Positions 1 through 6,652 of a stretch of 16,716 bases of DNA are shown here, one piece after another. This stretch comes from DASZYF01 sp035545535 (GTDB taxonomy: Bacteria > Actinomycetota > Actinomycetes > Mycobacteriales > CAJCIY01), in contig DASZYF010000199.1 in the NCBI GenBank assembly GCA_035545535.1, positions 1 through 16,716 on the forward strand, written 5' to 3'. The number at the start of each line of letters is the position of its first letter. Position 1 is the first letter of the stretch. Below the pieces are notes generated by a model. That model was not told the origin of the DNA, did not search any database, and saw only the letters and a program-made list of their open reading frames with translations. A program made the translations under genes and the position numbers.

Positions 1-4
1 GCGT

Positions 5-868
5 GTGACTGCGCGCATGCTGCCGGGCGGCCCCGTGGCCGAGAAGGTCCTCGATGACGTCCGTGCCCGGGCCGACGCCCTGCGGGCGCGCGGCATCACG
101 CCGAGCCTTGCGACGATCCTCGTCGGCGACGACGACGCCAGCGCGGGCTACATCGGCATCAAGCAGAAGAAGGCCGAGGAGCTCGGCTTCGTCTCCCCGC
201 ACGTGCACCTGCCGCAGGACGCGAAGCAGGACGACGTCGTCGCCGCCATCCGAGGCTTCAGCGAAGACCGGAGCGTCCACGGGATGCTCGTGCAGTACCC
301 CATCCCGGACCACCTCGACTACGACGCGGCGATCTCGGCGATGGACCCGGACAAGGACGTCGACGGCATGCACCCCGTCAACCTCGGCCGGCTCACGCTC
401 GGGATGCCCGGCCCCCAGCCGTGCACGCCCGCCGGCATCGAGGCGCTGCTCGCGTTCTACGAGATCCCGGTGGCGGGGCAGGAGGTCGTGATCCTCGGCC
501 GGGGTGCCACGCTCGGCCGGCCGCTCGGGATCATGCTCAGCCAGAAGCGCCCGACCGCCAACGCGGCAGTGACGATGGTGCACACCGGCGTGAAGGACTG
601 GCCCCGCTACACGCAGCGCGCGGACATCCTCGTCGCCGCCGCCGGCGTCCCCGGCATCATCCAGCCCGAGCACGTGAAGCCCGGCGCGACCGTCATCGGC
701 GGGGGCGTCCGCTACGAGGGGCGCAAGCTGCTCCCCGACGTCGACGAGTCGTGCGAGCAGGTCGCGGGCGCGATCACCCCGCGCGTCGGCGGCGTCGGCC
801 CCACCACCGTGGCCATGCTGTTCCGCAACGCCGTCGAGGCGGCGGAGCGCGCGGCCGACCGCGCCTGA
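5..868 (+). CDS. folD: FolD: methylenetetrahydrofolate dehydrogenase / cyclohydrolase
   Basis: This cytoplasmic bifunctional enzyme oxidises 5,10-methylene-THF to methenyl-THF with NAD(P)+ and hydrolyses it to 10-formyl-THF, for purine and formyl-Met synthesis. At 287 residues it has normal family length. The N-terminal catalytic domain shows the Y49-x3-K53 pair with the catalytic lysine, the HGMLVQYP strand with Gln97, and DKDVDGMHPVN at 116-126. The Rossmann domain carries GRGATLGRP near 165, and TPRVGGVGPTT lies close to the C-terminus. The usual 'DVGin' and 'GDVd' motifs are replaced by IGGGVRYEGRKLLPDVD, a variant form I believe occurs in other actinobacteria. The GTG start lies 4 bases from the window edge, so upstream signals cannot be judged; ATG at 17 is an alternative. 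The DUF3017 gene starts just after the stop, which suggests co-transcription. Confidence 0.95.
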   Translation: MTARMLPGGPVAEKVLDDVRARADALRARGITPSLATILVGDDDASAGYIGIKQKKAEELGFVSPHVHLPQDAKQDDVVAAIRGFSEDRSVHGMLVQYPIPDHLDYDAAISAMDPDKDVDGMHPVNLGRLTLGMPGPQPCTPAGIEALLAFYEIPVAGQEVVILGRGATLGRPLGIMLSQKRPTANAAVTMVHTGVKDWPRYTQRADILVAAAGVPGIIQPEHVKPGATVIGGGVRYEGRKLLPDVDESCEQVAGAITPRVGGVGPTTVAMLFRNAVEAAERAADRA

Positions 869-870
869 CC

Positions 871-1161
871 TTGCCGGCGATCACCGTGGACTGGGTCCGC
901 ACCAAGGCGGCCGCGGCCCGGCAGGTGCCGCTGCTCGGGGTCCTCGTCCTCGTCGGCGTCGGGCTGATCGTCATCGCCGCCGACCGCTGGGCGCGCGGCC
1001 TCGTGCTGCTCGCCGCCGGCCTGATCCTCGGAGCCGGGCTGCGGCTCATGCTGCCCACCCGCCGGGCCGGGCTCCTCGTCGTGCGCAGCCGCCCCTTCGA
1101 CGTCGCCTGCCTCCTGGGCGTGGCGGTGGCCGTCCTGGCCCTCGCCGGTTCGCTGCGGTAG
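871..1161 (+). CDS. DUF3017 small integral membrane protein
   Basis: This is a protein of about 96 residues with three predicted membrane helices, at roughly residues 20-37, 43-61 and 77-94. A short basic loop between helices 2 and 3 (PTRRAGLLVVRSRPFD) is typical of the actinobacterial DUF3017 family. That family characteristically lies between folD and mdh, as here. Its function is unknown; the position next to two central metabolic enzymes does not prove a metabolic role. The start is uncertain: TTG at 871 is 2 bases after the folD stop and fits translational coupling, while GTG at 886 would give 91 residues. Neither has a clear Shine-Dalgarno sequence. The identification rests on motif plus gene order. 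Confidence 0.85.
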   Translation: MPAITVDWVRTKAAAARQVPLLGVLVLVGVGLIVIAADRWARGLVLLAAGLILGAGLRLMLPTRRAGLLVVRSRPFDVACLLGVAVAVLALAGSLR

Positions 1162-1202
1162 CCGCCGGGCGGGCAAGGAGAAGCGTCCCGCGCCCCTTTG
1201 GT

Positions 1203-1208
1203 TAGCCT
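1203..1208 (+). promoter_or_regulatory. Putative -10 box of a leaderless mdh promoter
   Basis: TAGCCT fits the actinobacterial TANNNT -10 pattern and ends 7 bases before the mdh ATG, so transcription would begin at or next to the start codon. No convincing -35 hexamer is visible. The only purine-rich SD-like sequence (AAGGAGAA, about 1175-1182) is more than 30 bases from the ATG, too far to serve it, which supports leaderless translation. Folding into a folD-DUF3017-mdh transcript as well is possible. Confidence 0.4.
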
Positions 1209-1215
1209 TCGAGCC

Positions 1216-2193
<978 letters not shown>

Positions 2194-2237
2194 GCTCCCA
2201 TGGAGGGTCGAAGTAGGACGACGTCGGGGGCGCCCGC

Positions 2238-3554
2238 ATGAGCTGGACGCCGCTGCTGGTCGTCGTCGTCCTCATCCTGCTCGAAGGGCTGTTCGTCGCC
2301 GCGGAGATCGCGCTGGTCTCGCTGCGCGAGACGCAGATCCACGCGATGGCCGAGCGCGACCGGCGCGGCCGCGTCGTCAAGAAGCTGTCGTCGGACCCGA
2401 ACCGCTGGCTGTCGGCCGTGCAGATCGGCGTCACGCTCTGCGCGCTGCTCGCGTCCGCGTACGGCGCCGAGTCCTACGTCGACCCGCTGAAGCGGCAGCT
2501 GCGCGACGGCGGGCTCGGCAAGACGTGGGCATCGATCCTCGCGTTCGCGATCGTCACGGTCATCCTGACCTTCGTCACGCTCGTGGTCGCCGAGCTCGCA
2601 CCGAAGCGGCTCGCCCTGCAGCGCGCCGAGGGCACCGCGCGGCTGCTCGCACCGGCCCTCGACCGCATGGCCTCGATCGTGCGGCCGATCATCTGGCTGC
2701 TGTCGAAGTGCACCGATGCACTGGTGCGGCTGCTCGGCGGCGACCCCAACGTGCAGCGCGAGAGCATCTCCGACGAGGAGCTCCGCGGACTCGTCGCCGC
2801 CCACGAAGGGCTGTCGAGCGAAGAGCGCCGCATCGTCGACGAGGTGTTCGCCGCGGCCGAGCGCCAGGTCAACGAGGTCATGGTGCCGCGCACCGAGGTC
2901 GACTTCCTCGAAGGCTCGATGACCGTCACCGCCGCGCTCAAGGCCGTCGGGGACCTCCCGCACAGCCGCTACCCGGTGACCGGCGCATCGTCGGACGAGG
3001 TGCTCGGGTTCGTGCACGTGCGCGACCTGCTCGCGGCCAACCGTCGCGGCAAGAAGGTGGCCGACGTCATGCGCGACATCACGCAGCTGCCGTCGTCGAA
3101 GCCGGTGCTGTCCGCGCTGTCGGAGATGCGCCGCGGCGGATCGCACCTCGCCGTCATCGTCGACGAGTACGGCGGCACCGCCGGCATCGTCACGCTCGAG
3201 GACCTCATCGAGGAGGTCATCGGCGACATCCGCGACGAGTACGACACCGCCGAGGCCGCGAGCGACGTGCGCAAGCTGCGCGGGGGAGCGGTCGAGGTCG
3301 ACGGCCTGCTCAACCTGGACGACTTCGAGGAGGCCACCGGCATCGAGCTGCCCGACGGTCCCTATGAGACGGCCGCCGGCTACGTGGTGCACCGGCTCGG
3401 CCACCTGCCGCGGGTCGGCGACAGCGTCGACGTCGTGCAGGAGGTCGACGCCGACGAGACCGACGACGATGCACAGCCGCGGACCGTCGCCACGCTCGCC
3501 GTCGCCCGCCTCGACGGCCGCCGCGTCGACCGCGTGAAGGTCACCCCCAAGTAG
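2238..3554 (+). CDS. CNNM/CorC (HlyC)-type membrane protein with CBS domains
   Basis: A 438-residue protein with the full architecture of the 'hemolysin family' / CorC-CNNM group. The N-terminal DUF21 region (about 1-180) begins with a membrane helix and includes further helices around 55-75 and 95-120. Paired CBS domains follow at roughly 205-330, with the typical VMVPRTEV (from 214) and VDEYGGTAGIVTLEDLIEE (from 308). A C-terminal CorC/HlyC domain (about 345-435) contains GLLNLDDF and PYETAAGYV. Relatives are implicated in Mg2+ or Co2+ efflux/resistance and the CBS pair usually binds adenine nucleotides; haemolysis is a historical label. ATG at 2238 has G-rich CGGGGG about 7 bases upstream. 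The gap from mdh is 44 bases. The substrate cannot be read from the sequence. Confidence 0.93.
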   Translation: MSWTPLLVVVVLILLEGLFVAAEIALVSLRETQIHAMAERDRRGRVVKKLSSDPNRWLSAVQIGVTLCALLASAYGAESYVDPLKRQLRDGGLGKTWASILAFAIVTVILTFVTLVVAELAPKRLALQRAEGTARLLAPALDRMASIVRPIIWLLSKCTDALVRLLGGDPNVQRESISDEELRGLVAAHEGLSSEERRIVDEVFAAAERQVNEVMVPRTEVDFLEGSMTVTAALKAVGDLPHSRYPVTGASSDEVLGFVHVRDLLAANRRGKKVADVMRDITQLPSSKPVLSALSEMRRGGSHLAVIVDEYGGTAGIVTLEDLIEEVIGDIRDEYDTAEAASDVRKLRGGAVEVDGLLNLDDFEEATGIELPDGPYETAAGYVVHRLGHLPRVGDSVDVVQEVDADETDDDAQPRTVATLAVARLDGRRVDRVKVTPK

Positions 3555-3571
3555 CGGGCGGTCCCGCCCGC
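3554..3571. terminator. GC-rich hairpin between convergent genes
   Basis: GCGGGCGG and CCGCCCGC are perfect 8-base inverted arms (3554-3561 and 3564-3571; 7 pairs with a 4-base loop is more realistic). They begin at the last base of the CBS-protein stop codon and lie 7 bases from the stop of the opposing GNAT gene. No T-run follows, as is common for actinobacterial terminators. It would serve either strand. Confidence 0.55.
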
Positions 3572-3578
3572 GGGCGGC

Positions 3579-4226
3579 TCAGAGGCCCAGCATGGGCATG
3601 CAGGCCTGCAGGCCGTCGATGGTCACCTCGGGTCGCGCCCGTGCGCGCCAGCCGTCGGCCGTCATGAGGTACCGCGTCTTCTGCCGACGCTCGCCGCGGC
3701 GCTCCTCCCACTGCGTGCCGTTGGCTTCGTAGCCGAGGCGCTCGCTGACCCGGGCGGCCCCTGCGTTGTCGTCCCAGGCGCTGGTGCTCGCGGAGAGGGC
3801 GCCCAGACCGTCGAAGGCCAGGGCGAGGACGGCGGTGCGCATCAGCGTCCCGATCCCCTTGCCCTGGAACGGCAGCCCGAGCCACGAGCCCGTCGCGACC
3901 TCGCGCACGACCGGGAACCGGTTGGCTCCGAGGTGCTGGGCACCGACGACCTCGCCGTCGCGCACGACGGCGAAGTTGAGCCCCCAGGCCCACGTGGACA
4001 GCGTCGCCCAGCCCTGCCAGACGGCACCCATCGTGCTGCGCGCCCGGCCCAACGGGCTGTCGTCGGACCAGTGGAAGTCGAAGGCCATCTCCCCGGGACG
4101 GCTGATCCCGGCCGCGGCGACCTGCGCCAGCTGCAGGAGCAGCGCCTCGTCGGGGATGCGCAGCTCGAGGTCCTCGACCTGCAGCCGCAGCCCGAACAGC
4201 GGCCACAGCTCCACCAGGTCAGGCAT
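3579..4226 (-). CDS. GNAT family N-acetyltransferase
   Basis: A 215-residue protein with one GNAT fold, of the RimJ/RimL-like (acetyltransf_3) kind. The acetyl-CoA pyrophosphate-binding motif is Q121-G-K-G-I-G126, preceded by the strand GSWLGLPF. The later signature DDNAGAARVSERLGYEANGT matches the C-terminal acyl-CoA/substrate half. Many relatives acetylate protein N-termini, ribosomal proteins or small amines; the substrate here is unknown. The start is ATG at 4226 (MPDLVELWPL), because the homologous-looking N-terminus begins there and a longer reading frame upstream is low-complexity Arg/Gly sequence typical of a shadow frame. It lies 50 bases downstream of the unrecognised gene on the same strand, so the two may be co-transcribed. 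Confidence 0.85.
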   Translation of the reverse strand: MPDLVELWPLFGLRLQVEDLELRIPDEALLLQLAQVAAAGISRPGEMAFDFHWSDDSPLGRARSTMGAVWQGWATLSTWAWGLNFAVVRDGEVVGAQHLGANRFPVVREVATGSWLGLPFQGKGIGTLMRTAVLALAFDGLGALSASTSAWDDNAGAARVSERLGYEANGTQWEERRGERRQKTRYLMTADGWRARARPEVTIDGLQACMPMLGL

Positions 4227-4276
4227 CCCTCGAGCCTGGCAGAGCGTTCGTCGTCCGGCCGCTCTCCCGAGCAACG

Positions 4277-4705
4277 TCAGCCGCGGTACGTGGGGGGCGG
4301 GGACGGCATGTTCGCCCGCGGGCAGGTCGCCAACGTGAGCCCGCCGAAGCCGAACGCCTCGTCGCAGAGCCGCTCGACGGTCCACCCCTGGTGCACCCCG
4401 CTCTCGGTCACCGACGCGCGGTAGACGGTGGTCAGGAAGCGGGTGGGGGTGTCGTACACGCACCACACCGTGCCGAGCAGCTTCGAGGTCTCACCGGGAC
4501 CGAGGGTGTCGGGCCACGGACGGTCGTAGCGGCGCCACGCGCCCGGCTCGGCATCCCACAGGCCGCCGTGGCGGGCGTCCTCGGCCTCGAGCTCCCGCAG
4601 GATCAGCCGGGTCGCCTGCTCGGGCAGGATCGCGGCCGGCCGGATGACCTCGCTGACGCCCGACTCGACGAGCCGGTCGGTGCCCTCCTCCTCCACGTCA
4701 CCCAT
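4277..4705 (-). CDS. Hypothetical protein (about 142 aa), function not recognised
   Basis: I do not recognise this protein. It is acidic at the N-terminus, has no signal peptide or membrane helix, and contains a Trp-rich central part (GGLWDAEPGAWRRYDRPWPDTLGPG) followed by a strand-rich region (LLGTVWCVYDTPTRFLTTVYRASVTE) and a Gly/Pro-rich tail. It has two cysteines around residues 82 and 114 and a third near the end. ATG at 4705 has GGGAG a few bases upstream on the minus strand; GTG at 4729 would add eight residues. Codon use matches its neighbours. It is divergent from the deazaflavin-dependent reductase across a gap of about 50 bases and upstream of the GNAT gene, which gives no functional clue. 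It looks like a real gene because strong GC3 bias runs the full length. Confidence 0.6.
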   Translation of the reverse strand: MGDVEEEGTDRLVESGVSEVIRPAAILPEQATRLILRELEAEDARHGGLWDAEPGAWRRYDRPWPDTLGPGETSKLLGTVWCVYDTPTRFLTTVYRASVTESGVHQGWTVERLCDEAFGFGGLTLATCPRANMPSPPPTYRG

Positions 4706-4743
4706 CTTCTCCCACGCCCTGCGGTTCACACGGCGCAGGCCAC

Positions 4744-4749
4744 TACGTT
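4744..4749 (+). promoter_or_regulatory. Putative -10 box of a leaderless promoter
   Basis: TACGTT fits TANNNT and ends 6 bases before the GTG start of the deazaflavin-dependent reductase. No SD-like sequence precedes that GTG. A TTCACA sequence at 4725-4730 resembles a -35 but is only 13 bases away, so no standard -35 is claimed. Confidence 0.4.
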
Positions 4750-4755
4750 GCGACC

Positions 4756-5241
4756 GTGACCACTGCGCCCAAGCGACGGCTCGGCACGCGCTTCGCGCTG
4801 AAGATCTCGTCGAGCCCCTGGTTCCTGCGCACCATCGCGCCGCAGATGCCCAAGCTCGACCGCGCGGTGCACAAGCTCACCGGCGGCCGGTACTTCCCGA
4901 GCCAGGGCGCCAACCCCGCCGTGATGCTCACGACCACGGGCGCGAAGAGCGGCCTCCCCCGCACGACGCCGCTGGCGAGCGTGCCGCTCGACGGTGACTT
5001 CTTCGTGGTCGGCAGCAACTACGGCGGCGAGAAGCACCCCGCGTGGTCGGCCAACCTCATCGCGAACCCGGACGCGCGCATCAGCTTCCGCGGCAAGGAC
5101 ATCGAGGTGCGCGCCCACCTGCTGACCGCCGAGGAGAAGGTGGTGACGTGGCCGCGGCTCATCGAGCGCTGGCCCGCCTACGACCGCTACAGCGAGCTGA
5201 CCGACCGCGACCTGCGCGTCTTCCGGCTGTCGCCGAAGTAG
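4756..5241 (+). CDS. Nitroreductase / deazaflavin (F420)-dependent oxidoreductase, DUF385 family
   Basis: A 161-residue protein of the actinobacterial DUF385/Ddn-like family, split-barrel enzymes that use reduced coenzyme F420 to reduce varied substrates such as quinones and nitro compounds. The sequence has the family hallmarks: LTTTGAKSG at 58-66 followed by PRTTPL, then VVGSNYGGEKHPAWSANL at 84-101 and IANPDA, the region that lines the F420 phosphate and deazaflavin site. The N-terminal 45 residues form a basic, partly hydrophobic helix, which in Ddn relatives associates with the membrane. The physiological substrate is not predictable. The GTG start has no SD but a TANNNT box 6 bases upstream. 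Family membership implies that the organism makes F420, usual for actinomycetes. Confidence 0.88.
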   Translation: MTTAPKRRLGTRFALKISSSPWFLRTIAPQMPKLDRAVHKLTGGRYFPSQGANPAVMLTTTGAKSGLPRTTPLASVPLDGDFFVVGSNYGGEKHPAWSANLIANPDARISFRGKDIEVRAHLLTAEEKVVTWPRLIERWPAYDRYSELTDRDLRVFRLSPK

Positions 5242-5248
5242 CCGGATC

Positions 5249-5274
5249 GGCTCGGGACCGGTGAGTTCCGGGCC
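5249..5274 (+). terminator. Weak hairpin after the deazaflavin-dependent reductase
   Basis: GGCTCGG (5249-5255) can pair with CCGGGCC (5268-5274), including one G-U pair, across a 12-base loop, starting 7 bases after the stop codon. No T-run follows. It could be a weak terminator or chance in GC-rich DNA. Confidence 0.25.
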
Positions 5275-5281
5275 GTTGCGT

Positions 5282-5300
5282 CGTCACCTCTCATGTGACG
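5282..5300. promoter_or_regulatory. Inverted repeat CGTCAC-N7-GTGACG over the STAS-like gene start
   Basis: Perfect 6-base arms (5282-5287 and 5295-5300) flank a 7-base centre. The right arm contains the GTG start codon of the 77-residue STAS-like gene. The same arms with a 6-base centre occur upstream of the convergent sigma-factor gene at 6548-6565. It could be an operator, or an mRNA hairpin hiding the start codon. Because GTGAC is a common start context here (GTG plus a Thr codon), part of the match may be coincidence. Confidence 0.3.
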
Positions 5301-5528
5301 CGACAGACGTGCCGCATCGTGCTGGTCGACGATGCCGGTGAGGAGCTGACCAGCTGGAACGTCGAGGTTCCCTGGCCGCCCGACGTCGCGACCGTCGACC
5401 TGCTCGCCCGCTGGCAGCTCGTGGCCCGGCGGGGCAACCGGACGATGTACGTGCTCGAGGCTCCGGCCGCGCTGCTGGACCTGATCGCGCTCTGCGGCCT
5501 GCGCACCCAGATCCTGGGCGAGCGCTAG
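5295..5528 (+). CDS. Small STAS-like protein (77 aa)
   Basis: A 77-residue soluble protein. Its second half (DVATVDLLARWQLVARRGNR, then APAALLDLIALCGL) resembles the C-terminal part of actinobacterial STAS-like proteins, where a 'vDaLARLqLaARRlG' helix is followed by 'aPpeLrELLeLcGL'. STAS domains act as anti-sigma antagonists or small-molecule sensors. This copy is shorter than a normal STAS domain (about 100 residues) and I see no phosphorylatable Ser in the usual 'DxSg' position, so a phospho-switch is not supported. The assignment is inference from sequence feel. The GTG start has no SD. Its TAG stop overlaps the stop of the opposing sigma-factor gene in a shared CTAG, so neither gene has room for its own terminator. 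Confidence 0.6.
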   Translation: MTRQTCRIVLVDDAGEELTSWNVEVPWPPDVATVDLLARWQLVARRGNRTMYVLEAPAALLDLIALCGLRTQILGER

Positions 5529-6511
5529 TCCGCGGGCGGCAGGTAGGCCGGCAGGCCGAACGTCGCGAACAGCTCGGTCGGCTCGAGGAACGCGTGGTAG
5601 CCGGCGATCTTGTCGCCCGCGACCTCGAGGTACTGCAGCGCCCACGGGTAGTAGGAGCCGTCGGTCTTGTTGCGGCGGTACTGCGCGAACCCGTGACCGC
5701 CGTTGACGTTGACCGGGAACAGCTTCGAGCCCTTGCAGTCGATGCCGGGGCCCGCCCACCACGTGATGATGTCCTGCGGTCCCTGCAGCCACATCGCGTA
5801 CGGCGGCATCGACTGGATCGCGTCCTCGTGCAGCAGCGTGACGATCGCCGCCATGTCGTAGCGCTCGAACGCGTCGCAGAACTTCGCGAGCAGCTCCTTC
5901 TGGTCGGTGCCCACGTCATCCGGCCGGGCGTTCTCGTCCTGCACCTTCGCGAGGGTCGCGCGGGCGCGCTGCAGGAGGCTGTTCACCGCCGGCACCGAGG
6001 TCTCGAGCAGCTCAGCCACCTCGGCCGCCTGCCAGGCGAGGACCTCGAACAGGATCAGCGCCGCGCGCTGCTTCGCCGGCAGGTGCTGCAGCGCGGTGAC
6101 GAACGCGAGCCGGATCGACTCCTTGGCCGCGATCAGCTCCGCGGGGTCGGCCTCGGGCGGCAGCACGCGGTCATCGGCGATGGGGGAGACCCACATGTGC
6201 TCGGGGTGCACCGGCTCCAACGCGGAGACGTCCGGCGGGTAGGCGCCGCCGAGCTCCATGGGCCGGGCGCGGCGCTGCCGTCCGCGCAGCATGTCGAGGC
6301 AGATGTTGGTGGCGATCCGGTACAGCCACGAGCGCAGGCTCGAGCGGCCCTCGAACCGGTCGGCGGCCTTGAGGGCGCGCAGCATCGTCTCCTGGACGGC
6401 GTCTTCGGCCTCGAAGCCCGAGCCGAGCATGCGGTAGCAGTAGCCGGTGAGCTCGCGGCGGTAGCGCTCCAGCTCGACCGGGTCCACGGTCGGGGCAGCG
6501 GCGGTGGCCAT
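5525..6511 (-). CDS. ECF RNA polymerase sigma factor with SnoaL-like C-terminal domain (SigG/TIGR02960-like)
   Basis: A 328-residue group-4 (ECF) sigma factor. Region 2 spans about 16-85, with YCYRMLGS, the DAVQETMLRA core-binding helix at 37-46 and FEGRSSLRSWLYRIATNICL for -10 recognition. Region 4 spans about 133-187 (LQHLPAKQRAALIL, then EVAELLETSVPAVNSLLQRAR as helix-turn-helix). Residues about 205-328 form a SnoaL/NTF2-like domain (LLAKFCDAFERYDMAAIVTLL to the C-terminus), which in such ECF groups modulates sigma activity in place of a separate anti-sigma factor. The region matches M. tuberculosis SigG and the TIGR02960 family. ATG at 6511 has TACGCT 8 bases upstream; GTG at 6553 would add 14 residues. 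No anti-sigma gene is adjacent. The monooxygenase lies upstream on the same strand. Confidence 0.9.
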   Translation of the reverse strand: MATAAAPTVDPVELERYRRELTGYCYRMLGSGFEAEDAVQETMLRALKAADRFEGRSSLRSWLYRIATNICLDMLRGRQRRARPMELGGAYPPDVSALEPVHPEHMWVSPIADDRVLPPEADPAELIAAKESIRLAFVTALQHLPAKQRAALILFEVLAWQAAEVAELLETSVPAVNSLLQRARATLAKVQDENARPDDVGTDQKELLAKFCDAFERYDMAAIVTLLHEDAIQSMPPYAMWLQGPQDIITWWAGPGIDCKGSKLFPVNVNGGHGFAQYRRNKTDGSYYPWALQYLEVAGDKIAGYHAFLEPTELFATFGLPAYLPPAD

Positions 6512-6519
6512 GCCTTCGG

Positions 6520-6525
6520 AGCGTA
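6520..6525 (-). promoter_or_regulatory. Putative -10 box for the sigma-factor gene
   Basis: Read on the minus strand, TACGCT (6525 to 6520) fits TANNNT and ends 8 bases before the ATG at 6511, so the transcript would be leaderless or nearly so. No recognisable -35 at standard spacing. It supports choosing ATG 6511 over GTG 6553. Confidence 0.35.
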
Positions 6526-6547
6526 CGGGGGCGGGCCGCGTCGCAGT

Positions 6548-6565
6548 CGTCACGATGCTGTGACG
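6548..6565. promoter_or_regulatory. Inverted repeat CGTCAC-N6-GTGACG upstream of the sigma-factor gene
   Basis: Perfect 6-base arms at 6548-6553 and 6560-6565 with a 6-base centre, 37 bases upstream of the preferred sigma-factor start. On the minus strand the downstream arm contains the alternative GTG start at 6553. The same arms occur at 5282-5300. Possible operator for the sigma factor or another regulator. Confidence 0.3.
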
Positions 6566-6587
6566 GCCGAGCCCGGCCCCGCTCATC

Positions 6588-6652
6588 GGTCGACATCGGA
6601 CTTGTGGCAGCTTCCGGGCACCGAAAGGCGCCATAAAGCCGATGTCGACCGG
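6588..6652. repeat. 65-bp palindromic repeat element, copy A
   Basis: The outer arms CGGTCGACATCGG (6587-6599) and CCGATGTCGACCG (6639-6651) are perfect 13-base inverted repeats 39 bases apart. Inside, CTT/AAG and TGGC/GCCA can extend an imperfect stem. The reverse complement of 10758-10822 aligns without gaps over all 65 bases with 46 identities by hand count, strongest at both ends. The element touches the stop codon of the monooxygenase (6653-6655) and separates that gene from the sigma factor downstream on the minus strand. It may be a terminator or attenuator, a protein-binding palindrome, or a member of a dispersed REP-like family. Confidence 0.7.

Noticed and set aside
1175..1182. AAGGAGAA as the Shine-Dalgarno sequence of mdh
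   Set aside because: It is more than 30 bases from the ATG that fits the protein family; using TTG at 1198 would still leave over 15 bases and add residues absent from the family.
4260..4275. GCTC-TCCC-GAGC hairpin between the unrecognised gene and the GNAT gene
   Set aside because: Only 4 base pairs; expected by chance in this base composition.
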